Shown: positions 48,353 through 60,541 of the stretch, one piece after another
How the letters are laid out: each line of letters begins with the position of its first letter
Numbering within the stretch: position 1 is the stretch's first letter
From: Rachycentron canadum
Lineage: Eukaryota; Chordata; Actinopteri; Carangiformes; Rachycentridae
DNA: 64,000 bases
Assembly: GCA_038496675.1 (NCBI GenBank)
Contig: CM076659.1
Location: 11,386,338 to 11,450,337, forward strand
Direction of reading: 5' to 3'
Translations under genes and position numbers: made by a program
Notes under the pieces: generated by a model
What the model was told of the DNA's origin: nothing
Databases searched by the model: none
The model's input: the letters and a program-made list of their open reading frames with translations, nothing else

Positions 48353-49829
48353 AGACAGGGGGGAGAGTCAAAGAGAAAAAGAGTTGATGGATACCTAGTT
48401 AGGTGAGGAAAAAACTGACACACACACACCCATCTACACACATCCAATTTGCATGAGTGGATCGTCTATTTGTAATTTTTATAATTAGCAGAATACCTTT
48501 CACATCTACAAAACGCCCTCTTCATATCCCCCCTGCCATTTCTACTGAATGGTATCCTCCCCCTTAAAGATTAATTGAAGCTGGGATAAAACAAAATGGT
48601 TCCCAGGGGGTGGCCCACTGTTTGTTATTCATGTGGGTCTGAAAACAGCAACAGTAAATCCTCTAAGTTGTTGTTAAGCTGGGGATATTACCATATGTGT
48701 GCCATTTCCATAGACTGACAGCTCCCTCTGGATCAACTGGGGACTATTGATCTTGCAGCACTCCATTTCAAGTTAATTGTGCTTGAAATGAGGTCCACAC
48801 TCCCAGGCATACCTTTGTTTGAAAGGTGGATATTCATTTTTTATTTGGTAGGATGTTGATATCAAAGATACAGGATATATTCCATATTTAGTTTATGTTT
48901 ATCCTGCAGAAGCAGTTTCTCTTGCAGTGATTGGTAAAACACTCAAACACAGATAATAGGCTGAAGAACACTGTAGTGCACTGTTTTAGTCGTGTTTTTC
49001 TCACACGTGATTGGACAGAAATAATGCTCCTCCTACCCTGATAAAGTGGGGCAATAGAAAGGGCAGGACATCCTTTTCATCAAACCGAAGAAAAGATCAG
49101 CTCCAAATGTTGCAAAGGCTTTTTGTTAAGCAGAGGGATTGGAGGTGAAAGCTATGATTTTGTATTGACCAGATTTTTTTTGTACTTAGATATTTATGTG
49201 CTTTTATGTTGGGTGACTGGATTGAGTGACACATGCACATGTACTTTATCGGGTTTTATGTTTTATCTACTTGTTGTTTATATAAAAAAGTATTTGTAAT
49301 ATCCGCAATTATTTGCATGTAAGTGTTTTCATATCTGACTGAAATCTGTTTTGTCACTGAAATGAACTTTTGTGTCACAGTTGGTGTAAAGGAAGCAGAC
49401 TTTCCCACCAACTGGCCAATGCACAAACAAACACTTGAGCCAGCACTTCATCTACTCATTTGCGGCGATTATTCAAAGCAAAAGCTACTTATGCAAGAGT
49501 TCTTAGGATTTTTCTTCCCTTAGTCTTGTTTAGTTTTAATTCCTAATCACAGTGAAATTGTCTGCCCTGCAAACCTATGCCAGACTCACAGGAAGGTGAA
49601 CTGGAAAACACCAAAGAAACACTGAAAGTTTCACAGCTTTGTAGCTACTGTATGTAGAGTATAATCCCTGTCATGATTAAGTGCAAATCGGATTAGCATA
49701 TGTGGCATATGTGTGTTTTTTACAGCCACTTTTGACAGGCTGACAGAAACAGAGTGTGAGAGGTAGACTTCCAAGGAATGAAGCAAAGTACAACCTCATT
49801 AAGACAAAAGAGAAAACGGCGAGGTAAGC

Positions 49830-50340
49830 TCTGTTACAGCCCAAACACTGCCACTCTCACTGATTAAACCTCTCAGTCTCAACTGCATCATAATCCTGCC
49901 TGGAACTCATGAGGGCAGATTATTTAAGAAGAGAAAAAAAAAACATCCAGAGAGGACACCAAACGGGTGTCACTCCCAATCTGAAGACCATCTTGGAATA
50001 TTCCCATTGCTGATCCTCAGAGGCAAAGAGCATTTTATTGGGGCGAGAAAGGATGCAGATTCCATTTTCCCCAGTAATCACTCCCATACCAGTCTGACTG
50101 CTGCTGGAGCCAAATCTGTTTGCAATATCAGATCACAACAAATAAAAGGTGTGTAATGGAGGACATTAGAGGGGCCACTGCATAAAGGCAGGATTTAATT
50201 TGCATGGCAGATTAGCCCTCTAGTCCCACTGGTGGGGCCACAGCCTCGGGGGCAAAGTCACCCCTTTTCTCCTTTCCCCCATCTCTTTTATTCCTTTATT
50301 AATAGGACCTAGTCTCTTCAAATCCATTAAGTCAATTGAA
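49830..50340. promoter_or_regulatory. candidate conserved enhancer with POU octamer
   Basis: Unique sequence of about 500 bp, interrupted only by an A9 run. It includes CTGATTAAACC, GCAGATTATTTAAG, CCCAGTAATCACTCCC and GGATTTAATTTGCATGG. The last holds ATTTGCAT (50198-50205), the reverse complement of the POU octamer ATGCAAAT. Inference only. Confidence 0.4.
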
Positions 50341-50703
50341 CAGGCCCATATATAATCTGATTTCAAATCCAGCATGAAAATGCTTAACCAGTGGCTCCAT
50401 GCTGGTTTCCCTCTTAAGTGTACTGGCAAGTCCTGTGAGGGAGGGAAGAGATGAGATGGGACACAGAGAGATATACAAATATCTGTCCACTAAGAAGATG
50501 AAAGAAAAAGAGTGATCGTTTATGGAGTCTTGCTTCAGCATTAGGACATTGGTCACTTTGATTTTGCAAAGTTGACTTTTTTTTTCTTTTTCTGCTGGCC
50601 ACTGTAAAATGTACTGCATGTGCATTTACAAAAGGGCATTTTTTCTGTATACAAAATAAATACATGTTACATCTTCCAGGCTACCTATTTCCAAATCCCA
50701 GTG

Positions 50704-50745
50704 GAAGAGAGAGAGAGATTGAAAGAGAGAGAGAGAGAGAGGGAA
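50704..50745. repeat. (GA)n microsatellite
   Basis: GA units with two small interruptions (TTGAAA). Confidence 0.9.
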
Positions 50746-51361
50746 AGCGCGGCTGGAGGCTTTTTGGTCTCTGCACTCTGCGCACTGGCCTGACTGGGGC
50801 CAAGTTACGCCTCAGTGCCCCGGCGAGCCTCAGCTTTACACAGGGAGACAAATACACACACACACTCACAGCTGGGGTTACCAGTTATTAGACAGCAAGA
50901 GGAGAGAGCCAAGTACACACTTTCACAAAATCATGCATTCATAAATACATTTACACACCCTGAATTCTTCTCTCTAGAAGACGTAACTGAGTGACATGGA
51001 AGTGAGCAGTTTGACAGCTTGAAATGCTGCATAAAAGGCACAGCGATTACAAATACAGAGGGCTTGCAATGAGCTGCAAGAGCTTTCTGTGTCAAAATAT
51101 GATTGAATATATTTGTTTTATGACAAGAAATTGATTCCCAGAACGTCATATTTGATAATAATGTGAAACATGTAATCTAAAATTATTTTGTCATCACTTA
51201 ACTGAGCTGCCTCATGTGAAATCATCATCTGTGAGTGACTGAAGGGTTGTCTTCTGTATTGACTTTGAAAGTTCACCTAAGGTCTGCCAACCAAATGCAT
51301 GACATCTCTCACTATAGGTACATTATGAATCTTGTGATGTCAACCTTGAATTACATCTGTG

Positions 51362-51378
51362 CCCCCCCCCCCCCCCCC
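51362..51378. repeat. poly(C) run
   Basis: About 17 consecutive C. Its length is error-prone in sequencing; on the other strand it is a G-run. Confidence 0.85.
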
Positions 51379-54300
51379 TTCTTTTCCATGTCTTATTAAC
51401 ATAGAAGGCAACAGCAGGAGCAACAGTTCATGCATTACTACTCAGGGGAGGGTTAGCAGCATGCATCTCAAACATACACACACATGTTCCCCAGTGTGAT
51501 TCAGTGGGGGAAAAAAAGAATCACACAACACTGCTGATCAGAGCTGCTTGGCCTGCCTGCTCTGCACTCGGGGCCCCTGACAGAAGCAGTGATGTTTGAG
51601 ATGCAGGGAGCCCTGAGTTTGTCCATCAGTGATTAATAAAAACTCCAGCTCTTCCTGCCCAGTTGCAGCTGATACGCTCGTCTGTGGGTATTGACACAAG
51701 CCCTGAACAAGCTTATCTTTACGATAAGACAGAGGTGGACACACACAGAGGCACGTGTAAACAAAAACACACAAACACACGTGCATGAGAGGCGTGCACA
51801 CAGAGACAAGTGCTCTGCGGTGTACAGGAGCTGTTGTTTAATTTGTAAAACACTGCTCAGCAAAGCTGGAGCAAAGCAGGCAATTAGAGGCTCTTCTTCC
51901 TGAGCACTTGACTGTATTCCTTTAACCTTTACACAATGATTTATGTCAAAGGATTTGTCACCTTCGCAGTGGGGCCTTCACACACAGCTTTTCAAAATAC
52001 ACAATAGGGGAAAAAACTTAAAATCCTCCTGTGAGGATTTGGGAACTTATATAACTCCCAATTATCAAAACTTCTTGCAGTCTTTGCAGGCCTCCCCTCT
52101 GTTTGTAAGACTCACAAAATATCTACAGTGCCACTGAAGAGTGTATAATGCCTGTGTGCCCACATGACTGGCGAAAACACTCCTGCTCTTTCTGCCCCGC
52201 TGAGTCCTGCTGCATAATGGGGGTCTTGAAGGCTCTGGGCTCAGAGCAGGCCTGCCTAACAAAGCCTTGGTGGCTTGCAGCAGACAGGAGAGTGTGTTTG
52301 CGAGCCGGTTGCCAAAAACTAATTTTCAGGAGGTTTTCTGTGGGATGCAGTGGCAGCAGCATGACAATGTGAGGTTTAGATATCTTGGTGAGCGGGGAGG
52401 GCTGGGGCTGAGATATGTAGGTCTTTTGTGAGGGTCCAGAGAGTTGGTTCAAGAAATGGAAGTTCACAAATTGGTAGTTCAGAATAAATTTCTAAAGTAA
52501 GTAAGGTTTTTTTTTTTCTTTTTTAGTTTTTTTGTTTGTTTCATTGCAATTTATGAATCTCCACTGCTTCATTAAGAAGTTTTTGGAATTAATTTCAGAT
52601 AAACTGCACCAACAAATCCACTTTCACCAATCGGCCAAGTACTCTGGTATATATTTCATTCATTCTGTATCCATCTCTTGTGAGTATTTTTATCCCCTAT
52701 CCCCTCCCCATTCACTTTCCTTTTCTGCTCCAGAGTAATGTACCTGTTTACCTGTTGGGTGGTCTTGAGCTGGGCTAAACTAAAGCCCCAGTCGCTGCAA
52801 TCTAAGTGTAGAGTAGCTGCTAATCCGATTTCAGGAAACAGCCAAACCCCCAAACCTCCCCCTCCCTTGCCTTTCTCCATCCCAGCTTACCCCTTCCCCT
52901 CAGAGAGGGATGGGAATAAAAGAAAAATGAGTGACAAAAAAAAGGAGGGGAATATTTAAACTGGAAGTTTGTTTTTTGGAGTATTTCTCAGTGAGTAGTT
53001 GAATACTTCTGGTCTACATAGGTCTCTTATTATGTATCTGACCCTTTAATAAGGTGCAACACTAAGAATATATTACCTGTACGCTGACTGGTCTCTCGTC
53101 TAAGTCCACTCTGCCCTCTCTGGGACGTTACTGAGGCCAAACATAAAGCAGTGTTTCATGGTGCTGGGGCTTATCTGGCCTCTGAAAGTATGTGAGACAT
53201 GCCAGGAAACAAAGAAGCGTCTCTGAGCCCAATAGCAGGGTGAGCATATCCCTTTCACAGTCCACACATCTCCTTGCTTTTACTTTATTTGACAGACTCA
53301 TTTTGGTTTTCAGTGGAGAAGGTCTGCACCTGGACCAAGACTGACCACAGAACGGCACATGGACCACCATGACAAACATCAACTCAGTATCACATATAGG
53401 TGATTCTATCTTCTTATGTCATGTACATATATAGAATAAAGTAAAAGTATCATTTAGCTTTGTGTTTTTTATTTGAAGGTATAGGGCTAAAAACTGAATT
53501 ATAATAGACTCATGTGGAAATATGAACAAATAAGTGATCATAAACTGTACAGCTCTGGTTAAAATGTTAAGGAGTGTTAAATATTGTGTATTAAGAAACC
53601 TTTTTTGCAAGCCTATCTTCAAATCATTTGCAGATAAAATTCTATTTTACTACTTAATATAAACATTGGGGGTAAGAAATTTATATAATGTGAAAGAAAA
53701 GGCACATACAATGGTAATGCTCAAATAAAGCAGTCCACAACTCAAATTCATATCAAACATGAGTAAACTTTACTTTCTACTGCTGCCCAAAGAGTATAAA
53801 TGGTAAGATGACTTCTCAAGTGACTTGTAATGCATGACCCATATATACAGCTTCCTTGTGAGGAGAGAAGTGGGCCATAGCGACTGTATGTAGTGAGACT
53901 GGCAGCAGACTGCTCACCCTGAGGAAAGCATGGCCTCAACTGGCCAAACATGAGCAGTACAACCCGCAGCACCTCCCAGCTTCCCCAGTGTTTTCACAGG
54001 CACTACCCAGATAGTATGAAACCATGTACTTTATTCCAACATAAAAAATTATTTTGGTGCCTTTGTGTCTTAAAACTTGATTATTTTGAAGCAATGAAAA
54101 TAAACAGGATATTGGTATGGCAGACATGGTGCTCTGGGTGTATGCATAAAGGCATATGTCATACTCCTGACATGAATAAATCTGTAGTATATTTGGCATG
54201 TTGAAATCCTACAACACACATACATATACACACACACAGTGATGTTAGAAAAGCATTGTGTGTGACATGAGGGGATCAGTGTCACTGTGTCACAGCTGAT

Positions 54301-55030
54301 CCCTTGTGTACTGTAAGACAGCAGAGACCCTCAGGGCCCTCCTTCACTGTTGGGAATACAGCAGTCCATACGGCATCTGTTGTACCCAACTGCGTCTGTG
54401 TGTGTATGTGTTTGTTTTTTGTGTGTTTTACACATGGCCTCCATATGCACATTTGTTTGTGCATGCATGTGTCTGTTAGGGTATGCGTTTTTTGGTGCAT
54501 TCCTGATTCTGCAAACTGAATCATTTTCTTGCACAGCTGAATTTCTACCATACTCTCATCCCACACCCACTCTACACATGTTTTTCCTGCTCAACCTAAC
54601 CTGCCAGCCACCTGCCATTGTGGCTACCTACCTGATTAACCCCATTCTCCAGAGTTCCTCCTGTGTTTATTTGTCCCGTCTTTAACGACAGGTCGCTCTG
54701 GTTGCAGCCACTGATGACCTTGGTGTAGCACTCCTGCCACAGTAGGATTGCTCCATAAATGGTCAGTAAAGACTAACTGTCTAGGGGTTAAAAGCCCCCA
54801 CTATTACAAACAAAGGTAAGTAACAGTGACTTGGTTGTGATTGTGGTAAAGCTTCTGTTCTTACTCTTTCCTCTGGTTCCTTTTAGGGCGAATGAGGCTT
54901 TGTTGTCTGATTCAGAGAATTACAGCTACTTTAAAACAATTCATTTGCTTTTTCAATAGGGGCTAGAGTGGGAATTTAACACCACAGAGGTCTCTATTTC
55001 TGCAGTATTTGTTTTTCTTATGAAACTTGT
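51379..55030. other. intergenic DNA, no gene
   Basis: Unique to AT-rich DNA with short CA tracts (54219-54238) and T-rich stretches (52508-52540). No coding exon, recognised element or strong motif cluster. Confidence 0.6.
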
Positions 55031-55039
55031 CTGAAATTA

Positions 55040-55470
55040 TTTTTTTGTCAAATGAGGTTTTCAGCTCCAGAAATAGCAGTGTCAGTCAGTTCACCGTTTT
55101 GGATGAAATATCTCTGAATGGAATTACGTTAAATTTTGTGACGTTCCCGAGATGATGATGATTTCTAATGACTTAAGTGGTCCCATGGCTGTACCTCTAG
55201 CGCCACCAGCAGGTTGAAATTTTGGCCCTCAGTGAAATGTGTTGACAGGTTCCGGATGGTTTTCCATGAAGTTTGGCTTACACATTTGCATCCTCTCAAG
55301 ATGATTATAATGACTTTGGTAGTCCATCAACTTTTCATCCAGCACCATCATCAGGTATATTGGTATATAATCATATTCCTATTGGCCTCAGCTGTACTTT
55401 ATGGCATTTAGTACTAACTGATAAATATTAGTGTGTAAACACATTAAACTAGGATGGTGAACATTACTTA
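55040..55470 (+). mobile_element. diverged percomorph interspersed repeat ('ctctagcgccacca' type)
   Basis: Ordered matches to a repeat I recognise as very abundant in percomorph fish: CAGTCAGTTCACCG, GATGAAATATCTCTGAATGG, CCTCTAGCGCCACCAGCAGG, TTTCCATGAAGTTTGGCTTA, TCATCCAGCACCATCATCAGG, CCTCAGCTGTACTTTATGGC and CATTAAACTAGGATGGTGAAC. It is about 430 bp with substitutions and small indels. No coding capacity. The family name is not claimed. Confidence 0.8.
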
Positions 55471-56640
55471 TTATGTTACTTCGGTACATAATAAGGTATC
55501 CTATAATAAGGCTTTGGCATACAATTAAAAGGGTGTACAGCAAACATTCACTAAACCAGCAACATGTTGAATCTGTTAAACTCAATAAACAGTTGTCAAA
55601 AAGGCAAACCACTTACTTATTTAACCACTGTGTCTTCGTGAGGGCAACTGAGAAAAGTGCTGATCTAACACTTCTATAGTTCTATGTGAAGAGGAGCCTC
55701 TTGAAAAGGCACCAAGGAGCTTGGTCCACTCCCTGGGCAGACACAGACAGACTGCTCCAGATTAACTGGTTTTCTTAATGTCTCCTCTCCAGCAAAGTTT
55801 CTTTCAGAGGGCTGAGAGGCAAACAGGCCCCAGTGAAAGGCTCACTCCCCATTAGTGGAGGTAAATGGCTCTTCTGTGAGCAACCGGTTAAAGCAGGGTG
55901 GGATAAAGGGCCTCTCCACACACTTCTTCAGGCAGATTAGAGAGGTGACTCTTGTCTAGAGCATGTAAAATGTTTTTACACGCACAAGGGAGCACTCTAC
56001 CATAAAAACCAGTGGCAACGTCACTTTTACGTTTATCATCAGGAATTAATGAGGCTCTTGTCATCATTAGAAATTCAAAATGATGCATTTGAAACTCTAC
56101 TGTACATTTAATCATGTTTTTATTGCAAGACCTTGAACCCTACTTGAATGTTATTATAACTTCTGCCACAGTAGTAAATGTTACTACTTATGTTATGCTA
56201 AGAAATAAATTGACTTATGAGTGTCCTACATACACATCCAATATAATTCTTGGAAAACTGGAAAGATTTATTATAATTTTTATAATTATAACATATAACT
56301 ATTATAAAAATATAACATGTTGTTTTTCGTTAGTTTCAATTCCACTTTTTCGACTCAAACTCTTCCTTACTTCTTGAGACAGAAAAAAAAACTGCACCTA
56401 ATCGCAGGCTCGTTGCTTCCTTGCCAGCTACCAGCCCCTGATTGCATTTCAGCCGAGAAGTAAATACTACATGCTCAGTTACCAGGTGAAATCAAGCAGG
56501 CAGATGTGTCTGCAGCCTCAGTAGACACTTGCTGGACCCTGCTTCTGTCTACCTGTGCCACAGAGTTTCTAGCCAAGTCAGCTGCTGCTGATCCATGTTG
56601 CTGAGTAGGTATGTGTGTACATGGGTGTGTGGGAGTGTAC

Positions 56641-56682
<42 letters not shown>

Positions 56683-56689
56683 GAGAGAG
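56641..56689. repeat. (GT)5(GA)n microsatellite
   Basis: Five GT units, then about 18 GA units with a short G run. Confidence 0.95.
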
Positions 56690-57388
56690 AAGGTAATTTA
56701 TCTGACTTTTTACAAAATAAACTTGGAATTCAGATCTAAAGCAATGAAAAGAATAAACCCCACCTTCTTTTAAAAAACAAAAAATAACAAAATACAGACC
56801 GCATCAAATTTCTATCCACTCTGCAAAATCCATCAGGCCTGTTTGTTATGAAGAGTGCACAAAGGAAGAAAGCAGCAGAGGTATGTTTGGCAGAGAAGGG
56901 GTGAGAATACAATAGCCCTCCTTCCAAGGGTCTGTAACCATACACTCTAATAAAGTCACTGCCTGCAAATAAAGAGCCACTGCACAGCTCGTGTTACAAC
57001 AACAAGGATGGCATTATACAACTCGGATCTGTTTTGAAGCACACACCAAATGTTTGAGAGCAACAAACAGAGCTCAATGGACATTATCTAATAACTATGA
57101 TGCAGCAATATCTTATTTGTCATAAGTAGAAAAGCTGATAAGACTGGTGTGGGTGGGTTGGGTTAGTTTGATATAATGCAGAGTTTATCAACATCTGTCC
57201 ACATCTTTTACATTTATTTCCTGTCAGATCTGAACCAAGGGTCATAATCTGTTGCTTTTACTCAGAGACATGATAGATTGTTTTGTTTAATTTAACAAAA
57301 ATTGACTAAATCGCTTACCATGTTTTTATGAATAGGGTCTTCTTTTGGACATTTACGTTCTTATCATTTAACATTTTGAAAGAAGTAG

Positions 57389-57490
57389 ACTTGTCAAAAT
57401 GTCTGTGTAGGTCCTCGGTCATCCAGGTCATGGTAGTCTTAAATGCAGTTGCCCTTCACTCAAGCACTTGAGACTAAACTTGTCAAGATA
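57389..57490. mobile_element. possible interspersed-repeat fragment
   Basis: GTAGGTCCTCGGTCATCCAGG, TCATGGTAGTCTT and AAGCACTTGAGACTAAACTTG resemble, in reverse, a fish repeat containing 'ccatgacctggatgaccgagg'. It is short and diverged, so low confidence. Confidence 0.4.
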
Positions 57491-58739
57491 CTGTATAGAA
57501 ATCGATTACAATTTCACAATGCTTTAAAAAATAAAATAAAATAAGATGGTAAATAACCTGCAGCATATTTCAACATTTGTATAAATTATTAAATCAACAA
57601 ATGGTGATTCTTATTTATTCCATAATAGACTAAATGTGCCACCCAGTAATTAGAACTCAACAATAAAACAATAAAACTCGACAATTTATAACTTAATCTC
57701 AAATTAAACAGAACTGTTCAATGTAAAACACCAAAAATTAAAAATGGTAAGATTTCCTGGATTTTAACAACCTGATAAACTCAAAAGTTGCATCCACCCA
57801 AGGTTTGACAGAGCTTCTCTTTGCAAATTTCAGGCCTCCCTGTTGCTAAAGGTTGTGACCCTGCTTTTTATTTTTCCCGGGGCTGTTGGGTTAATGAAGT
57901 AACAACAAACTGGGCCTACGGCTAATTTGGAGTGGCACTTCCTGGCCCCTCCTGTCTCTACGAAGACGTATTTCATTTTCTCTTATCTCTGCCTCGGTCA
58001 TGTGGCTTTCCGCATGGACGCCCATGTCTCCCCCAGTTGCACGACTAATGGAAACTTCGTTAATGTCATTAATCTGCAGACCAGGACACGAACCAAACAC
58101 ATTTAACCTCTCTGGGCAGGCCTCTGCCACTGAAGCTGTGGTGACTGTCCACACACTGTACTTGTGGCTCATTGTGACATGTAACCATTTGAGATTCTCT
58201 TGTCCACATCATTTGAAGCTACTGCATTTCAAACTGTAATGGGACTGGCACCCAACATAGCAAAGCCTTCTATAAAAACTAATGTTCTTATGTGTTTTCA
58301 CTGGTTACTGGTGTTTGATGGATGCTTCCTGAGAATATTTATCTAGCCTCACATTAGTGAATGGGGGTTTACAAACAACAGGACTCTCACTTCCACTATG
58401 CACATTTAAACAATGGTAATGTCAAAAGACTTAATGACTAATCAGGTGCCTGGGATTCATGCCCCATTCATGCCTTATTCACACATTCCAACAGCTCCAT
58501 GAATGGACACCCTGAGCCACACATGTCATATACTTTCATTCATAAAGAAGAGAACAGGAGAGGGGGTGCAGGTTTGAAAAAAAAAACAGGAATCTGTCTA
58601 GTAGGATGGGTAACCCAGGGGACATTTTCTTTTGTGTGGGACTCAGCTTATGGGGCCAAATGCCAGCAGGCTTACCTCCACACTGTCTGTCTGTGTGTGT
58701 GTCCCCTTTTCCTTTGCACACAGTAATTAGGAGGATCTT

Positions 58740-59340
58740 AATGGAGAGGGGGTTTATTAGTGTCTGAGGAAGGCTTTAAACGTCACTTTAATTAAGGGGG
58801 ATTCGGCAGACAGCTTGTGTGGCGATGTCACCCATTTTATAAAATCCTTGTTTGGGCACAACAGGAAAATAGAAGTGGGTCTTTAAAAGGAAGGGGGGGG
58901 ACGCTTTCCAGAGGAAAGCAGTCTAGACCTGCGGTCAGAGACAGAATAGATAGTCTGACCCTGGCTGAGCATTAAGATGACGGTCATTATCGGCCAAGAA
59001 ATTCCACGTGTGCATGCAGGGAGCAACATCACGACTACCACCCCCCCATCCCCAGAAAAAAAAATCAGCCAAATAAACCATCCACCCCTCAGGAACTGTT
59101 TCATTCAAAAGATAACCTCACTGCTAAAATTTTGGGGGGATTAATTTATTTTCAGCATATCCTATGGCCATTCATGCAGGATATAAAATCCTAGATTATT
59201 TCCTGCTTGGTTAACCCGCATCCGGCCAGTCCCTCTCACAAAGCCATTCTAATGTTGCCATTAGTTATGCTCCTCTGGTGGCCAAAAGATTGATCCCAGA
59301 GACTTGGAATCCAATAAATGTGTACATGAATGGCAGAGGG
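58740..59340. promoter_or_regulatory. candidate conserved enhancer block
   Basis: About 600 bp of unique sequence with AAACGTCACTTTAATTAAGG, GGATTCGGCAGACAGC, CGGTCATTATCGGCC, GGGATTAATTTATTTTCAGC, CTAGATTATTTCC and GCATCCGGCCAG. CpGs and TAAT cores co-occur while the flanks are AT-rich or low-complexity. Possibly two elements, 58740-59050 and 59130-59340. Activity inferred. Confidence 0.4.
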
Positions 59341-60311
59341 AGATAACACGTTTCTCACAGATAGTGTGAGGGGCCGATCAGTGCTGAAACATGATTGGAA
59401 AAAGATGATTAACGATATAATATTTGAAAATAACCTCAATATTAAATTCAGCATTATATTTTTCAATAGGCTTTTCTTTGACTTTTTCTTGCTTATGAGC
59501 TTGTGTGTAATATATTATTTGCTAAACTTAAAAACTGACTGAAAGACTGGAAGCATTATATTACTTTACTGGTTTGCCAAAAAAAATTTGAATGAAATTG
59601 ATTTTTTATAAAAATTTCATTTGACAAATAATACCAAAAAAAAAATAGAAAGGAACTTCTAAGTCAAAATAAAACCACAAGACACAATGTACTCACTCAT
59701 AAAAGCCAGTGTTGTCACAGACATCATGAGGCTATAAAAGTAGAGTCTTCCACAATAACCGCAGCTGCTGGGAGCCTGCAAAGGGGATCTGATAATGGGC
59801 CCGAGGGGAAACGACAACGTGCTCAGGGACCAGGGATTGTCTGGAAGACAGATAAGAAGACACAGGAACAGGTTATCAGCTAGTTTATGAGGTGTCACTC
59901 TGCTCAAACACTCACCTGTTCTGCAGGGGAAATCATCGAGTCACAAACAGGCATCCCATTAATTCATGCAGGGATCTTGCTGTTATGGTTCATTTAAATG
60001 TAGACAGCTTTTAACACATCTTAAACTAGGTCTCATACACAGCATTTATATTTCATATAGAATCTGCTCAGTTTTGTATTAAACTTTTTTTTTTCAATGC
60101 AATCAAAACTGAAAATGGTAGTTATAGTCAGACACATAATTTACATAACTCACACATAAAGGGAAATAATATACAGCAGTGCAAGGATTTGCACGTGTTA
60201 ACTGAGAAAATGTTTCACATCTAACATGGTGAAATGTTGATGCTGCACTTGCAACAACTCTTTGGCTTTTGGGATTCATGGGAAATATTGTGTCCATTCA
60301 GAATTGTACTT

Positions 60312-60340
60312 TTGTTGTTGTTGTTTGTTTGTTTGTTTTT
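60312..60340. repeat. (TTG)n(TTTG)n tract
   Basis: Short TTG units pass into TTTG units; simple repeat. Confidence 0.85.
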
Positions 60341-60525
60341 TGTTCAATACTGTTAATAGAGTAAATTGCCATTATAATATACACATGCACTGTGGCTGTA
60401 TATTCAGCTGTAACAATGAACTCATTACTGTTATTTTTATCAGTTTACCTCAGTGCAATGTTTTTCCCGTTTTATGTGGTCCCAAAAGCAAAATCTGAAT
60501 TGTCTGAATTCAACCGTTCTATTAA

Positions 60526-60541
60526 ATTCTATTAATAGAAT
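60526..60541. repeat. 16-bp perfect palindrome
   Basis: ATTCTATTAATAGAAT is self-complementary and sits among further TTCTATTA repeats (60517-60551: three TTCTATTA units). Possibly a small tandem/palindromic repeat; no function evident. Confidence 0.8.

Larger units (their letters stand above)
47572..51361. other. intergenic DNA with candidate regulatory islands, no gene
   Basis: Unique islands at 47820-48010 (GTCCAATCGAGAACTC, ATCAATCGCAGCG) and 49830-50340. A TG microsatellite is at 48321-48352. Octamers ATTTGCAT are at 48447, 49311 and 50198. A GA repeat is at 50704-50745. The remainder is unremarkable. Confidence 0.65.
55471..58739. other. intergenic DNA, AT-rich, no gene
   Basis: Largely AT-rich with a GT/GA microsatellite (56641-56689) and a probable repeat fragment (57389-57490). 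The block 57840-58170 is more GC-balanced and unique. No exon is supported. Confidence 0.6.
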
